A stretch of 64,000 bases of DNA from Streptomyces colonosanans (GTDB lineage Bacteria; Actinomycetota; Actinomycetes; Streptomycetales; Streptomycetaceae). Position numbers and translations under genes: made by a program. The stretch covers positions 62,001 to 126,000 of the forward strand of contig NZ_MLYP01000006.1 of the NCBI RefSeq assembly GCF_001866645.1, in the 5' to 3' direction. Shown here piece by piece: positions 41,749 to 53,966 of this stretch (the stretch's first letter is position 1; each line of letters begins with the position of its first letter). Below the pieces are notes generated by a model that saw nothing but the letters and a program-made list of their open reading frames with translations, was not told where the DNA came from and did no database searches.

Positions 41749-42672
41749 CTACCACTGCGGTGGGCTCGCGATCGAGCGGGCCAGGACCTCGTCCAGGGCC
41801 CGGGCCGTCCCCGCCACGTCGAGCTGGGAGTTGTCGATGATCGGCAGGCCGGAGCCGTACCAGCCGGCCATACGGCCGTGGATGCGGGCGACCTCCTCGT
41901 CGGAGAGACGGCGGTTTCCGGTGCGCTCCGCATTGCGCTCCAGCACGATCTCCAGTCCGGGGAGGAGGACGACCGGGAGCAGGCCGGGGCCCACATGCCT
42001 CTTCCAGCCGCCGAGGCCGACCACCGGCCGGTCCGGGAAGACGGCGTCGTCGAGGATGCACGAGATGCCGTTGGCCAGGAAGTTGCGGGCTGCGAATCCG
42101 CAGGTGCGGCGGGCGAGGCGGTATTGCGCCTCCGAGTTGTCGTTCCATCCCGACTGGGGGTCGGCGAAGCCGGAGCGCACCCATTCGCGGACGTCGTCGA
42201 GGCTGATGTGGGCCGTGGGAGCCCTGCGGTGGTCGGCCCAGTACTTGGCGACGCTGGTCTTGCCCGCGCCCGCGGGGCCGATGAGCAGCACGGCCAGCGT
42301 GGTGGACGAGGGATCGGGCGCGCCGACGGCGGGCGCCGGGTGGGGTACCCCGACCGGGCCGCCCGGCGGGAGTTGCACATGCCCCGTGCTGTCCGGCGCG
42401 GGCGGGAGAGGCGCTCGGTTCGGCGGGACGTGGGTGTGCGGAGCACCCGGCGGCACCGGGGATCCCGCGAAGCCCGGTGCGGGTGCGGACTGGATCGGTG
42501 CGGGGCTGGGGAGGACACCCGACTGTCCGGGGTGGTGTGCGGCCGGTGACCAGGCAATAGCCGGACCGTGCCCCGGCTGGTGGGGCGGCGGCAGCGGAAC
42601 TCCCACTGCGTGCTGCATCCGGTGCCACTCCGTCTCGTACAGGCGACTGACGCTGGCAGCGGGGCGTGGCAC
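41749..42672 (-). CDS. P-loop ATP-binding protein with proline-rich N-terminus
   Basis: This 307-residue protein has its first 100 or so residues rich in Pro/Gly/His and likely disordered. From about 110 on there is an AAA/zeta-toxin-like kinase fold: LAVLLIGPAGAGKTSVAKYWAD (Walker A, near 108-129), HISLDDVREWVRSGF, and a conserved Asp-Asp in ISCILDDAVFPDRP (near 188-201). The C-terminal part holds VVLLPGLEIVLERNAER and RRLSDEEVARIHGRMAGWYG, as in nucleoside/tRNA-modifying P-loop kinases. GTG at 42672 follows AGGGAG. The location between aroB and the M24 gene gives no substrate. Confidence 0.8.
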   Translation of the reverse strand: MPRPAASVSRLYETEWHRMQHAVGVPLPPPHQPGHGPAIAWSPAAHHPGQSGVLPSPAPIQSAPAPGFAGSPVPPGAPHTHVPPNRAPLPPAPDSTGHVQLPPGGPVGVPHPAPAVGAPDPSSTTLAVLLIGPAGAGKTSVAKYWADHRRAPTAHISLDDVREWVRSGFADPQSGWNDNSEAQYRLARRTCGFAARNFLANGISCILDDAVFPDRPVVGLGGWKRHVGPGLLPVVLLPGLEIVLERNAERTGNRRLSDEEVARIHGRMAGWYGSGLPIIDNSQLDVAGTARALDEVLARSIASPPQW

Positions 42673-42818
42673 CCCGCTCCCTACGGAACGGTACCGTCCC
42701 CGGCCGCCGTTGTGTGAACGGCCGGGGGCAGCCCGAAGTGCCCATCGGAACAGTCAATTCGGGTCAACTGGTGTCGAGGGGCACGAGTCGACCGCCGTGC
42801 GGGGCCCAACAGGGGGAG

Positions 42819-45603
<2,785 letters not shown>

Positions 45604-45779
45604 CGGTGCTCCTCAGTGCTCGCGCTCTGGTCCTGCCCTGCGTACGCGTCCCCTTGCGTACGGCGACGGCGACCGGGTGCGCGGCCCCGGCCCGCCACCT
45701 TTGATCCTCCCACGTCTGTGGGGCGAACCTGTCCCAGGTCCATCAGGCGGACGCCACGGGGGCGCGCGGCAAACCGTTC

Positions 45780-46616
45780 CTACCGGGCGGCCAGGGCGTG
45801 CTCCCCCGCCTTGCGCATGGCGGCGAGCGGGGCCGGTGAACGGCCCGTCATCTGCTCGACCTGGAGAACCGCCTGGTGCACCAGCAGGTCGAGGCCGCTG
45901 ACGACGGCGCCGCCGTACGCGGACCAGCGCGCCGCGAGCGCGGTGGGCCAGGGGTCGTACAGCACGTCGAAAAGGGTCGCGGGGCGCTCCGGGACGGCGG
46001 CGGCCAGCGCGTCCGTGGTCCCGGCCGGAGTCGTGGCGACGACCAGCGGGGCGCGCAGCGCCCGGTCGGCGTCCGCCCAGTCGGCGGTCCGGACGTCGAC
46101 ATCGAGGCGCTCGCCCCACTGCCGCATCTCGGCGGCCCGCGCCTCGCTGCGGACGTAGGCGACGACCTCGCCGGTGCAGATCCTGGACAGGGCGGCCAGC
46201 GCAGACGACGCGGTGGCGCCGGCACCGAGGATCGCCGCGGACTCCACCTGCTCGACGCCCCGCTCGCGCAGCGCGGCCACCATCCCGGGAATGTCGGTGT
46301 TGTCACCGACCCGCCGCCCGTCCTTCGTGAACACGACGGTATTGACGGCTTCGACGGAGGCCGCCGAGTCGCTGATCGAGTCGAGTAGCGGGATCACGGC
46401 CCGCTTGAGCGGCATGGTCAGCGACAGCCCTGCCCACTCGGGGCCGAGCCGAGCGAAGAACCCGGGCAGGGCCGCCTCGTCGACCTCGAACCGGTCGTAC
46501 GACCAGTCGCTCAGCCCCAGTTCCGCGTAGGCGGAGCGGTGCAGCACCGGGGAGATGGAATGGGCGATGGGCGAGCCGAGGACGGCGGCTCGGCGCGTGC
46601 CGGAAGTGCCCGTCAT
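45780..46616 (-). CDS. aroE: Shikimate dehydrogenase (NADP+)
   Basis: This 278-residue enzyme reduces dehydroshikimate. Substrate-binding residues are in VLGSPIAHSISPVLHRSAYAE near 12-32 (Ser-x-Ser), with catalytic Lys in SLTMPLKRAVIPL near 60-72, and the NADP-binding Rossmann glycines occur in AAILGAGATASSALAAL near 127-143. ATG at 46616 overlaps the mltG stop by four bases. Confidence 0.95.
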   Translation of the reverse strand: MTGTSGTRRAAVLGSPIAHSISPVLHRSAYAELGLSDWSYDRFEVDEAALPGFFARLGPEWAGLSLTMPLKRAVIPLLDSISDSAASVEAVNTVVFTKDGRRVGDNTDIPGMVAALRERGVEQVESAAILGAGATASSALAALSRICTGEVVAYVRSEARAAEMRQWGERLDVDVRTADWADADRALRAPLVVATTPAGTTDALAAAVPERPATLFDVLYDPWPTALAARWSAYGGAVVSGLDLLVHQAVLQVEQMTGRSPAPLAAMRKAGEHALAAR

Positions 46617-48361
46617 TGTTTTTTCTTTTGCTCTTGGAGGTATTTCTCGCGGTTCCGGTTCTGTTCTGCGTTCGTCTCGGCGAACAGTGTCTTGTCCTCG
46701 CTGACCGAGACGAAGTAGTACCAGCTTCCCTTGGCCGGATGGAGAGCGGCCTTGATCGCGACTTCCCCGGGGTTGCCGATGGGTCCGGGCGGCAGGCCCT
46801 TGATCCAGTAGGTGTTGTACGGATCGTGTATCTTCCGCAATTGGTCGACGGAACCGGTGGCGAGTTTCGACTCACCGCGCAGGTAGTTGACCGTCGAGTC
46901 GAAGTCGAGCAGACCGTAGGTCTCGGTGTTGTCCGGCTTGAGCCGGTTGTAGACAACCGTCGCGACCTTCTCGAAGTCCCGCTTGGACTTGCCCTCGGCC
47001 TGGACGAGGCTCGCAACCGTCAGCACCTGCAGCGGATCCTTCAGGTTGAGGCTGTCGGCCTTGTCCTTGATGTCGTACTCGGCGTACTTCTCCTTGGCCA
47101 GGTCGACCATCTGCTTGAGGACGGCTTCGGGCTTCATGCCCTTGGAGACCGGATAGCTGGACGGGTAGAGGAACCCTTCCAGCGGGTCCTTTATGTCCTT
47201 GTTGGTGTTGGCCCAGTCGGGAAGGCCGAGGGTCTTCCATTCCGTCTTGGCGATGTCGTGTGTGGTGCCCGCCTTGAGCTTCAGACGGTCGTCGATGGCC
47301 GCATAGATCTTGGCGTTGCGCCATCCCTCGGCGATGATCAGGTTGTTCCTGCTCTTCGGGTCGAGCATCAACTGGACGGCGCTGGCCGCGGACATCTGCT
47401 TCTTCAGCGTGTATGTGCCCGCCTGGATGGTCTTGCCCTGGGGGTTCTGCTCCTGGGCCGCGACGAACGCGTCGACGCTCTTGACGACACCGGCGTCTTT
47501 CAGTGCCTTTCCGATGGCATAACCGCCTGAGCCCTTGGGAATCGTGACCGTGACCATCTCGCCGGTGCCTTCGCCCGCGTAGTCGGGCGCCGGACCGAAG
47601 TGACTTTGGTAGAACTGGTATCCGAAATACCCGACTCCGCCGACGCCACCGCCGAGAACCAGGAGGACCACCAGGCAGGCACATCCGCTGCGGCGCTTCT
47701 TGGCCTCGCCGCCGCGCCCCCGCCGCTCGCCGCGACCGCGGCGGCCCTCCGGCTCGTCTTCACTCTCGTCATCGTCGACACCGCCCGCGAAGAAGGCGTG
47801 TTCACCCTGGTCGGGGCCGGGATCCCAGTCGGTCTCCGGCTCCGGTTCGGCGCGTCGGCGGTGCGGTGGCTCGGGCGGCGGATACGCCTCGGGCGTCTGG
47901 TAGAAGTCGGACTGCCCGCCGCCGTGGGATCCGGCCTGGGTGCCGTACGGGTCGGCCGGGTCGCTGGGGTAGGGACCATGGCCCTGACCGCCACCGTCCC
48001 AGCCGCCGTTGCCTTGGCCCTGCTGCATCTGGGCCGGGTCCTGCTGCCCCGGCTGCTGGTGGGGGTACGCCCCTGGCTGCTGGTGGGGGTACGCCCCTGG
48101 CTGCTGGTAGGGCTGCTGCCCCTGCTGCTGGGGGTCCGGGTACTGCTGGTATTGCTGCTGACCCTGGTCGTACGGGCCCGGCTGACCGCCTCCCCAGTCT
48201 CCGTACGGCTGTTGCGGCTGCTGCTGCGGGTAGGGCTGCGGGTGGCCTCCGTAAGGGGACTGGGCCTCATGGGCCTGCTGTCCTCCCCATCCGCCGTCCC
48301 CGTACAACGGGTCCTCGGGATGCCACGGTTCGGAGCCGGAGCCCCGGCCATACTCAGTCAT
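46613..48361 (-). CDS. mltG: Endolytic murein transglycosylase MltG with long cytoplasmic tail
   Basis: MltG (YceG) cuts nascent peptidoglycan and sets glycan length. This 582-residue form has a cytoplasmic N-terminal region of about 215 residues rich in Gln, Pro, Gly and Tyr, then a basic stop (RRGRGGEAKKRRSG) and one transmembrane helix near 225-245, with an external YceG domain behind. The catalytic Glu is in ASLVQAEGKSKRDFEKVATVVYNRL near 448-472, and PSSYPVSKGM precedes it. I take the second ATG (48361) as start because homologues begin MTEYGR. The Q-rich tail contains 24-bp direct repeats. It overlaps aroE by four bases. Confidence 0.95.
   Translation of the reverse strand: MTEYGRGSGSEPWHPEDPLYGDGGWGGQQAHEAQSPYGGHPQPYPQQQPQQPYGDWGGGQPGPYDQGQQQYQQYPDPQQQGQQPYQQPGAYPHQQPGAYPHQQPGQQDPAQMQQGQGNGGWDGGGQGHGPYPSDPADPYGTQAGSHGGGQSDFYQTPEAYPPPEPPHRRRAEPEPETDWDPGPDQGEHAFFAGGVDDDESEDEPEGRRGRGERRGRGGEAKKRRSGCACLVVLLVLGGGVGGVGYFGYQFYQSHFGPAPDYAGEGTGEMVTVTIPKGSGGYAIGKALKDAGVVKSVDAFVAAQEQNPQGKTIQAGTYTLKKQMSAASAVQLMLDPKSRNNLIIAEGWRNAKIYAAIDDRLKLKAGTTHDIAKTEWKTLGLPDWANTNKDIKDPLEGFLYPSSYPVSKGMKPEAVLKQMVDLAKEKYAEYDIKDKADSLNLKDPLQVLTVASLVQAEGKSKRDFEKVATVVYNRLKPDNTETYGLLDFDSTVNYLRGESKLATGSVDQLRKIHDPYNTYWIKGLPPGPIGNPGEVAIKAALHPAKGSWYYFVSVSEDKTLFAETNAEQNRNREKYLQEQKKKQ
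48051..48109 (-). repeat. 24-bp tandem repeats inside mltG
   Basis: GGCTGCTGGTGGGGGTACGC followed by CCCT is repeated exactly at 48051-48074 and 48075-48098, with a partial third copy. They encode a PGAYPHQQ-type repeat in the cytoplasmic tail of MltG. Slippage could vary the copy number without breaking the frame. Confidence 0.85.
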
Positions 48362-48471
48362 CAATCCCCTAGAGCCGCGAGGCGGCGTTGGCTCGGCCCG
48401 CGTTCCGCCTCTTTGCTGTGCGGCGGCTGTTCGAACACCGCCGCATCGCGCGGAACGTTACCGTATCGCGA

Positions 48472-48936
48472 TCAGATGACCACTTCGACGCCCTCGCCGG
48501 GGGATTTGCCTGACACTCGTTCGGTTTCCAGCGCCTGCTGAAGGATGATGACCGCCGCGGCCTGGTCGATGACCGACCGGCCCTTCTTGGACCTGACGCC
48601 CGAGGCGCGCAGTCCCTGGCTGGCCGTCACCGTGGTCATCCGCTCGTCCACGAGCCGCACCGGAACCGGCGCAACCATGCGGGCCAGTTCCTGGGCGAAG
48701 GCGCGGACCTTGACCGCGGCCGGGCCCTCGCCCCCCTTGAGGGAGCGGGGCAGACCGACGACGACCTCGATCGGCTCGTACTCCTCGACGAGCTGCTTCA
48801 AACGGCGCTGGGCTGCCGGGACGTCACGCCCCGAAACCGTCTCCACCGGGGTGGCGAGGATCCCGTCGGGGTCGCACGAGGCGACCCCGATGCGGGCGTC
48901 ACCGACATCGATGGCGAGCCGGCGTCCTCTTCTCAT
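48472..48936 (-). CDS. ruvX: Holliday junction resolvase-like protein RuvX/YqgF
   Basis: This 154-residue RNase-H-fold protein, implicated in 16S rRNA 5'-end maturation, has LAIDVGDARIGVASCDPDG at about 8-26 with the catalytic Asp, VVVGLPRSLKGGEGPAA near 60-76, VRLVDERMTTVTASQGLR near 92-109 and SVIDQAAAVIILQQALE near 118-134. It starts at the ATG at 48936, 16 bases after alaS; the alaS-ruvX-mltG-aroE order is typical of actinobacteria. Confidence 0.95.
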   Translation of the reverse strand: MRRGRRLAIDVGDARIGVASCDPDGILATPVETVSGRDVPAAQRRLKQLVEEYEPIEVVVGLPRSLKGGEGPAAVKVRAFAQELARMVAPVPVRLVDERMTTVTASQGLRASGVRSKKGRSVIDQAAAVIILQQALETERVSGKSPGEGVEVVI

Positions 48937-48952
48937 CACTCTTGACCGTTTC

Positions 48953-51625
48953 CTACTTGGCGCTCTCGGCGACCAGGCGCTCGACGGCCTCGACGGCCTC
49001 ACCGACGGCGGCCGGGTTCTGGCCGCCGCCCTGGGCGACGTCCGGCTTGCCGCCACCGCCGCCGCCGAGGGTCTTGGCGGCCGTGCGAACCAGTTCACCG
49101 GCCTTCAGACCGCGCTCGCGGGCGGCTTCGTTGGTCGCGATGACCGTGAGCGGCTTGCCGTTGTTCACGGTGAACAGTGCGACCACGGCGGCCCGGCCAC
49201 CCTGGATACGGCCGCGCACGTCCAGGACCAGCTTGCGCAGGTCGTCGGGCGTGGTGCCGTCCGGGACCCGGCCGGTGACCACGGCGATCCCGCGGACGTC
49301 CTTGGCGGACTCGGCGAGACCGGCGGCGGCCTGCAGGACCTTCTCGGCGCGGAACTTCTCGATCTCCTTCTCGGCGTCCTTCAGCTTGCCGAGCATGCCG
49401 GCGACCTTCTCCGGCAGTTCCTCCGGGCGGCCCTTGAGCAGCTCGGTGAGCTGGTTGACGACCGTGTGCTCCCGGGCCAGGAAGCCGTAGGCGTCCACGC
49501 CGACCAGGGCCTCGATACGGCGCACACCGGAGCCGATCGAGGACTCACCGAGCAGCTTCACCAGGCCGAGCTGGGCGGTGTTGTGCACGTGCGTACCGCC
49601 GCACAGCTCCTTGGAGAAGTCACCGATGGTCACAACGCGGACGCGCTCGCCGTACTTCTCGCCGAACTCGGCGATGGCGCCCTGCTTCTTGGCCTCGTCG
49701 ATGCCCATGACCTCGGCGTGCACGTCGAGGTCGCGGGAGAGCACCTCGTTGATCTTCTGCTCGACGTCGGTCATCACGGCCGTCGGAACGGCGGACGGCG
49801 AGCCGAAGTCGAAGCGGAAGCGACCGGGCTGGTTCTCCGAACCGGCCTGGGCGGCCGTCGGGCCGAGGGCGTCGCGCAGGGCCTGGTGGGTGAGGTGGGT
49901 GGCCGAGTGGGCGCGGGCGATGGCCTTGCGGCGGAACGCGTCGATCGAGGCGTGGGCCTTGGCGCCGACGGTGACCTCGCCGACCTGGACGACGCCCTTG
50001 TGGACGTAGACGCCCGGAACCGGCTTCTGGCAGTCGCGGACCTCGATGACGGCACCGGAGTCCACCTTGATGCGGCCGGTGTCACCGATCTGGCCGCCGC
50101 CCTCGGCGTAGAACGGGGTGCGGTCGAGGACGATCTCGACCTCGTCGCCCTCGGTGGCGGCGGGCGAGGACACACCGTCGACGAGGATGCCGACGATCGT
50201 CGACTCGCCCTCGGTGTCCGAGTAGCCGATGAAGTCGGTCGCCCCGGCGGCGTCGGCGATCTCACGGTAGGCACCGAGATCGGCGTGGCCGGTCTTCTTG
50301 GCCCGGGCGTCGGCCTTGGCGCGCTCCCGCTGCTCCTTCATCAGGCGGCGGAAGCCTTCCTCGTCCACGGACAGGCCCTGTTCGGCGGCCATCTCCAGGG
50401 TGAGGTCGATCGGGAAGCCCCAGGTGTCGTGGAGCAGGAACGCCTTGTCGCCGGGCAGGACCGCGGAGCCCGCGGCCTTGGTCTCGGTCACGGCGGTGTC
50501 GAGGATGTTGGTGCCGGCCTTCAGCGTCTTGAGGAAGGCGTTCTCCTCGGCGAGGGCGACCTTCTCGATACGCTCGCGGTCGGTGACCAGCTCGGGGTAC
50601 TGCTGGCCCATCATGCCGATGACGACGTCGATCAGGTCCTTGACGACCGGACCGGTGGCACCGAGCAGGCGCATGTTGCGGATGGCGCGGCGCATGATGC
50701 GGCGCAGCACATAGCCACGGCCCTCGTTGCCCGGGGTGACGCCGTCGCCGATCAGCATGGTGGCCGTGCGCATGTGGTCGGTGACCACGCGCAGGGAGAC
50801 GTCCGAGGCGTGCGCGTCGCCGTAGGCCACGCCGGTCAGCTCGGTGGCCTTCTTGATCACGGCCATGGAGGTGTCGATCTCGAACATGTTCTGCACACCC
50901 TGCAGAATCATGGCGAGACGCTCCAGGCCGAGGCCGGTGTCGATGTTCTTGCTCGGCAGGTCGCCGAGGATCTCGAAGTCCTCCTTGCCGATGCCCTGGC
51001 CCCGCTCGTACTGCATGAAGACGAGGTTCCAGATCTCCACGTACCGCTCGTCGTTGACGGCGGGGCCGCCCTCGACGCCGAACTCGGGGCCACGGTCGTA
51101 GTTGATCTCGGAGCACGGTCCGCACGGGCCGGGCACGCCCATGGACCAGAAGTTGTCCTTCTTGCCCAGGCGTTGGATGCGCTCGGCCGGGACGCCGACC
51201 ACGTCGCGCCAGATCTGCTCGGCCTCGTCGTCGTCCTGGTAGACGGTGACCCACAGGCGCTCGGAGTCGAGGCCGTAACCGCCCTTGTCCTGGGGCGTGG
51301 TGAGCAGCTCCCAGGCGAACTTGATGGCGCCTTCCTTGAAGTAGTCGCCGAAGGAGAAGTTGCCGCACATCTGGAAGAACGTGCCGTGGCGGGTGGTCTT
51401 GCCGACCTCTTCGATGTCGGGCGTACGCACGCACTTCTGCACGCTGGTGGCGCGGGGGGCCGGCGGCTTGACCTCACCCAGGAAGTAGGGCTTGAAGGGC
51501 ACCATGCCGGCCGGGACGAGGAGCAGAGTCGGGTCGTCCGCGATGAGCGACGCCGAAGGGACGACGGTGTGACCGCGCTCCTCGAAGAAGCTCAACCAGC
51601 GGCGGCGGATTTCAGCCGACTCCAT
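48953..51625 (-). CDS. alaS: Alanyl-tRNA synthetase
   Basis: This 890-residue synthetase has a class-II catalytic domain (about 1-240, [23 protein letters not shown], then [20 protein letters not shown]), a tRNA-recognition helix region, and the editing domain with zinc site [11 protein letters not shown] near 580 and [13 protein letters not shown] near 680. The C-terminal DHHA1 domain ends with the glycine-rich [15 protein letters not shown] that closes over tRNA. Full length. The ATG at 51625 touches the end of the small DUF6167 gene (stop at 51625-51627). Confidence 0.98.
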   Translation of the reverse strand: MESAEIRRRWLSFFEERGHTVVPSASLIADDPTLLLVPAGMVPFKPYFLGEVKPPAPRATSVQKCVRTPDIEEVGKTTRHGTFFQMCGNFSFGDYFKEGAIKFAWELLTTPQDKGGYGLDSERLWVTVYQDDDEAEQIWRDVVGVPAERIQRLGKKDNFWSMGVPGPCGPCSEINYDRGPEFGVEGGPAVNDERYVEIWNLVFMQYERGQGIGKEDFEILGDLPSKNIDTGLGLERLAMILQGVQNMFEIDTSMAVIKKATELTGVAYGDAHASDVSLRVVTDHMRTATMLIGDGVTPGNEGRGYVLRRIMRRAIRNMRLLGATGPVVKDLIDVVIGMMGQQYPELVTDRERIEKVALAEENAFLKTLKAGTNILDTAVTETKAAGSAVLPGDKAFLLHDTWGFPIDLTLEMAAEQGLSVDEEGFRRLMKEQRERAKADARAKKTGHADLGAYREIADAAGATDFIGYSDTEGESTIVGILVDGVSSPAATEGDEVEIVLDRTPFYAEGGGQIGDTGRIKVDSGAVIEVRDCQKPVPGVYVHKGVVQVGEVTVGAKAHASIDAFRRKAIARAHSATHLTHQALRDALGPTAAQAGSENQPGRFRFDFGSPSAVPTAVMTDVEQKINEVLSRDLDVHAEVMGIDEAKKQGAIAEFGEKYGERVRVVTIGDFSKELCGGTHVHNTAQLGLVKLLGESSIGSGVRRIEALVGVDAYGFLAREHTVVNQLTELLKGRPEELPEKVAGMLGKLKDAEKEIEKFRAEKVLQAAAGLAESAKDVRGIAVVTGRVPDGTTPDDLRKLVLDVRGRIQGGRAAVVALFTVNNGKPLTVIATNEAARERGLKAGELVRTAAKTLGGGGGGKPDVAQGGGQNPAAVGEAVEAVERLVAESAK

Positions 51626-52032
51626 CAGTGGTCCTCATTCCGGTTGTACGAGTACGCCGACCTCTCGACGTACGTCGGGTTGTTGCGGTTCTCGATGGCG
51701 GCGTGCCGCCGGGATCGGGGTACCCCCTGCTCACGGGGGTACCCCGGCTCGAGCGAAGCCGAGGGCGGGGGCGAGGCCGGGAGCTGATCGACGGGGGCGT
51801 CCAGGCCGAGCGCGTCGCCGAGTTCGGCCTCCCGCTGGGCCATGCCCGCCCGGACGTCGAACGCGAAGTCCGCCGCGCGGTCCTTGAGCCGGTGGCCTGT
51901 CTCGATCGCCTTGTTCGCCGCTTGTGCGGCCAGGCTCTCGGGGGTCAGCTGCCGCAACTTGCGGTTGACCTTGGTGGTGGCCCACACACCGGCGGCGACG
52001 CCTGTGGTGAACCAGAACGTACGGCGGAACAT
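51625..52032 (-). CDS. DUF6167 family membrane-associated protein with repeat-derived segment
   Basis: This 135-residue protein has an N-terminal hydrophobic segment ([20 protein letters not shown]) followed by [22 protein letters not shown], matching the DUF6167 proteins found beside alaS in streptomycetes. The middle is helical and charged. Residues about 91-106 ([16 protein letters not shown]) are encoded by a dispersed GC-rich repeat (51717-51763), so the linker has been altered in frame. The C-terminal [18 protein letters not shown] looks conserved. Function unknown; operon context with alaS. Confidence 0.8.
   Translation of the reverse strand: MFRRTFWFTTGVAAGVWATTKVNRKLRQLTPESLAAQAANKAIETGHRLKDRAADFAFDVRAGMAQREAELGDALGLDAPVDQLPASPPPSASLEPGYPREQGVPRSRRHAAIENRNNPTYVERSAYSYNRNEDH
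51717..51763. repeat. Dispersed Streptomyces repeat, copy D, within a gene
   Basis: Two GGGGTACCCC-type palindromes are separated by a short spacer and are followed by GCTCGAGCGAAGCCGAG (51747-51763), which matches copy A (6964-6980) at 16 of 17 bases. This copy is inside the DUF6167 coding sequence and keeps the frame open. Confidence 0.7.
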
Positions 52033-52039
52033 CGCTCGG

Positions 52040-52486
52040 TCAGTCTTTCTTTTCCCGGGTGTTCCGCTGCGCCCGTCGCGCGGACGGAACGCTGCGGCCC
52101 ACGATCACGGTACGCCGGGGCGCTTTGGCGGGCACGTTCTCACGGCGGCCGGCGATCGCCCGGCGCACGCCGTAGCCGAACGCCGCGACCTTCACCAGGG
52201 GGCCGCCGAAGGTGGACGCGACCGTCGTCGACAGTGCCGACGCGTTGGACGTGACCTCCTGGACGTCGGAGGCGATCGAGTCGACCCGGTCGATCTGGGT
52301 CTGCGCGGAGCGCACCGCGGCGGAGGCGTCGGCCAGCAGGGGGACGGCCTGGTCGGTCACGTCCGCCACCAGCTTGGTAGTCGCCTTGAGCGTCTGGGCC
52401 AGCCTCGCCAGCGCGACGGCCAGGAAGGAGACCAGAATCGCCCAGAAGACGGCCACCAGGATCCCGGCTACCTCTCCACCGGACAC
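52040..52486 (-). CDS. DUF948 family membrane-anchored protein
   Basis: This 148-residue protein has an N-terminal transmembrane helix (EVAGILVAVFWAILVSFLAVALARL) and an extended helical region with DVTDQAVPLLADASAAVRSAQTQIDRVDSIASDVQEVTSNA, typical of DUF948 coiled-coil-like proteins. The C-terminus is basic (RRAIAGRRENVPAKAPRRT). The GTG at 52486 follows AGGGAG; the frame open to 52579 is not supported. Seven bases separate it from the DUF6167 gene, suggesting one unit leading into alaS. Function unknown. Confidence 0.85.
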   Translation of the reverse strand: MSGGEVAGILVAVFWAILVSFLAVALARLAQTLKATTKLVADVTDQAVPLLADASAAVRSAQTQIDRVDSIASDVQEVTSNASALSTTVASTFGGPLVKVAAFGYGVRRAIAGRRENVPAKAPRRTVIVGRSVPSARRAQRNTREKKD

Positions 52487-52943
52487 CGTGCGCACCCGCT
52501 CCCTAGAACGTGTCTGAACATCGAAAAGTCGTCCCCCGAGCCTATCGCGCCGGGGCAGCCGGTCCGTACCGAATTCCATGCCGGATCAGGGCTCGTCCGT
52601 GCCGGAGGAGCGGACGGCAAGGGTACGGATCGCACGCGACCGCGAACGGAGCGTCCGCGCACCTGGATTCCTCGCCCACCGGCACCGCGGGGGCACGGCG
52701 GTTCCCCGCCCTGAGCCGCCTCGGTCGGTGACCGGCCGGCCATGGTGAGGGAGCAGGCGCGGCGGGTCCGGCGACGGTGTTCAGCGGGGCGTACGCGTCC
52801 ACCAGGTGCCCCAACCCGTCGGCGGCGAGGAAAAGCCGCGGATCCACCCGCGCGGAGATGCGGCAAGCCCGCCGTCTCGGCCGCCCGGAGGCGGGAGACG
52901 ACGGGCTTGACGTGCTGTGAATACAGCGTCCGCCGGAATGCGA
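52487..52943. other. Gap between rpsD and the DUF948 gene
   Basis: A 457-base region without a gene I can support. It holds the rpsD terminator (52865-52908) and, nearer 52500, presumably the promoter of the DUF948-DUF6167-alaS unit. A 101-codon open frame at 52542-52847 on the minus strand has no recognisable family and a Pro/Arg-rich make-up typical of chance frames. Confidence 0.6.
52865..52908 (-). terminator. rpsD terminator hairpin
   Basis: AAGCCCGCCGTCTC (52865-52878) pairs with GAGACGACGGGCTT (52895-52908) over 14 positions with one mismatch. It starts 36 bases past the rpsD stop. Confidence 0.75.
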
Positions 52944-53558
52944 TCAGCGGGCGTAGTACTCGACGACGAGCTGCTCGTCGCAGATCACCGGGATCTCCTT
53001 GCGGTTCGGCTCGCGGTCCAGGCGGAACGCCAGGGCCTTGAGGTTCACCTGGAGGTAGCGCGGGGTCTCGCCGTCGGCGGCGAAGCCACCCTCGCGGGCG
53101 ACCTGGAAGAGCGCCTTCTCACGGCTGCGCTCGCGGACCATCACGACGTCGTCGGGACGGACGCGGAACGACGGCTTGTCGACCTTCTGGCCGTTGACCT
53201 CGATGTGGCCGTGAACGACCATCTGACGGGCCTGGTAGATCGTGCGGGCGATGCCCGAACGCAGGACCAGCGCGTCGAGACGGCGCTCCAGCTCCACGAT
53301 CAGGGCCTCACCGGTCTTGCCCTGAACCTTGGAGGCGCGGTCGTAGGCGCGCACCAGCTGGCGCTCGGAGATGTCGTACTGAGCGCGCAGGCGCTGCTTC
53401 TCCAGCAGACGGACCTTGTAGTCCGAGTTCTGCTTGCGGCCACGGCCGTGCTCACCCGGCGGGTAGGGGCGGGCCTCGAAGTACTTGACGGCCTTCGGGG
53501 TCAGCGCGATGCCGAGGGCACGCGACTTCTTGACCTTGGGGCGGGACTGGTTCGCCAT
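52944..53558 (-). CDS. rpsD: 30S ribosomal protein S4
   Basis: This 204-residue protein initiates 16S rRNA folding. The N-terminal part is the zinc-free form ([32 protein letters not shown]). The S4 RNA-binding domain at about 94-155 has [40 protein letters not shown]. As in other actinobacteria it is a stand-alone gene away from the large ribosomal protein clusters. The long leader (53559-53966) could hold autoregulatory RNA, but I cannot identify it. Confidence 0.98.
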   Translation of the reverse strand: MANQSRPKVKKSRALGIALTPKAVKYFEARPYPPGEHGRGRKQNSDYKVRLLEKQRLRAQYDISERQLVRAYDRASKVQGKTGEALIVELERRLDALVLRSGIARTIYQARQMVVHGHIEVNGQKVDKPSFRVRPDDVVMVRERSREKALFQVAREGGFAADGETPRYLQVNLKALAFRLDREPNRKEIPVICDEQLVVEYYAR

Positions 53559-53966
53559 GAACCAAACACCTCGTGTTTCTCTGTGGATTCGGCTTCACCA
53601 GGGTTAGGGGAGGTCGCATCCGCAGCCGGGGAAACCCCGCGGGTCCGCACGGGACCTGCCGGGCAGCCGCTCCCCTGGTCTGGGCACATACGTGCAGCAC
53701 GCGAGTGGCCCACCGACCTGTCTCCCGGGGCTTCCGGGGAGGTGGTGGGCTGCCCGCGACACCGTTCGACGGTGCGCGACGCTCCTGGATCCCCTTGCCT
53801 GACGGCGATGGGGTTCCGGCTGGATGTCCCGTTCTGGTGGTGCCGGCCGGGGCCGGGCACGGGACGCAGCGCTGGGAGAAGTCTACAGGGTGCCCATGGC
53901 CGCCTTCGACCCGGGGAATGGGCCCCGTCCGGTGGTCCGCTGGGCCCCGTCCGGTGGTCCGCTGGG
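53559..53966. other. rpsD leader region
   Basis: A 408-base gap between the rarA stop and rpsD on the same strand. It should contain the rpsD promoter and 5' leader. The clear features are the 22-bp tandem repeat at 53920-53963 and several GC-rich inverted segments near 53615-53760. No gene is recognisable. Confidence 0.55.
53920..53963. repeat. 22-bp tandem repeat, two copies
   Basis: A 22-base unit beginning GGGCCCCGTCCGG and ending TGGTCCGCT occurs exactly at 53920-53941 and 53942-53963 with no spacer. It lies four bases from the rarA stop codon, in the rpsD upstream region. Confidence 0.85.

Noticed and set aside
48051..48109. CRISPR-like repeats
   Set aside because: The repeats are in tandem without spacers and lie in frame within mltG. 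No array was seen elsewhere in the window.
48545..51787. A 1080-codon plus-strand frame opposite ruvX and alaS
   Set aside because: Antisense shadow of alaS; composition (Val, Leu, Gly, Asp, His) is typical of such shadows.
52542..52847. Possible 101-residue gene on the minus strand
   Set aside because: No family resemblance, no ribosome binding site, and Pro/Arg-rich sequence on a strand just upstream of another gene's promoter.
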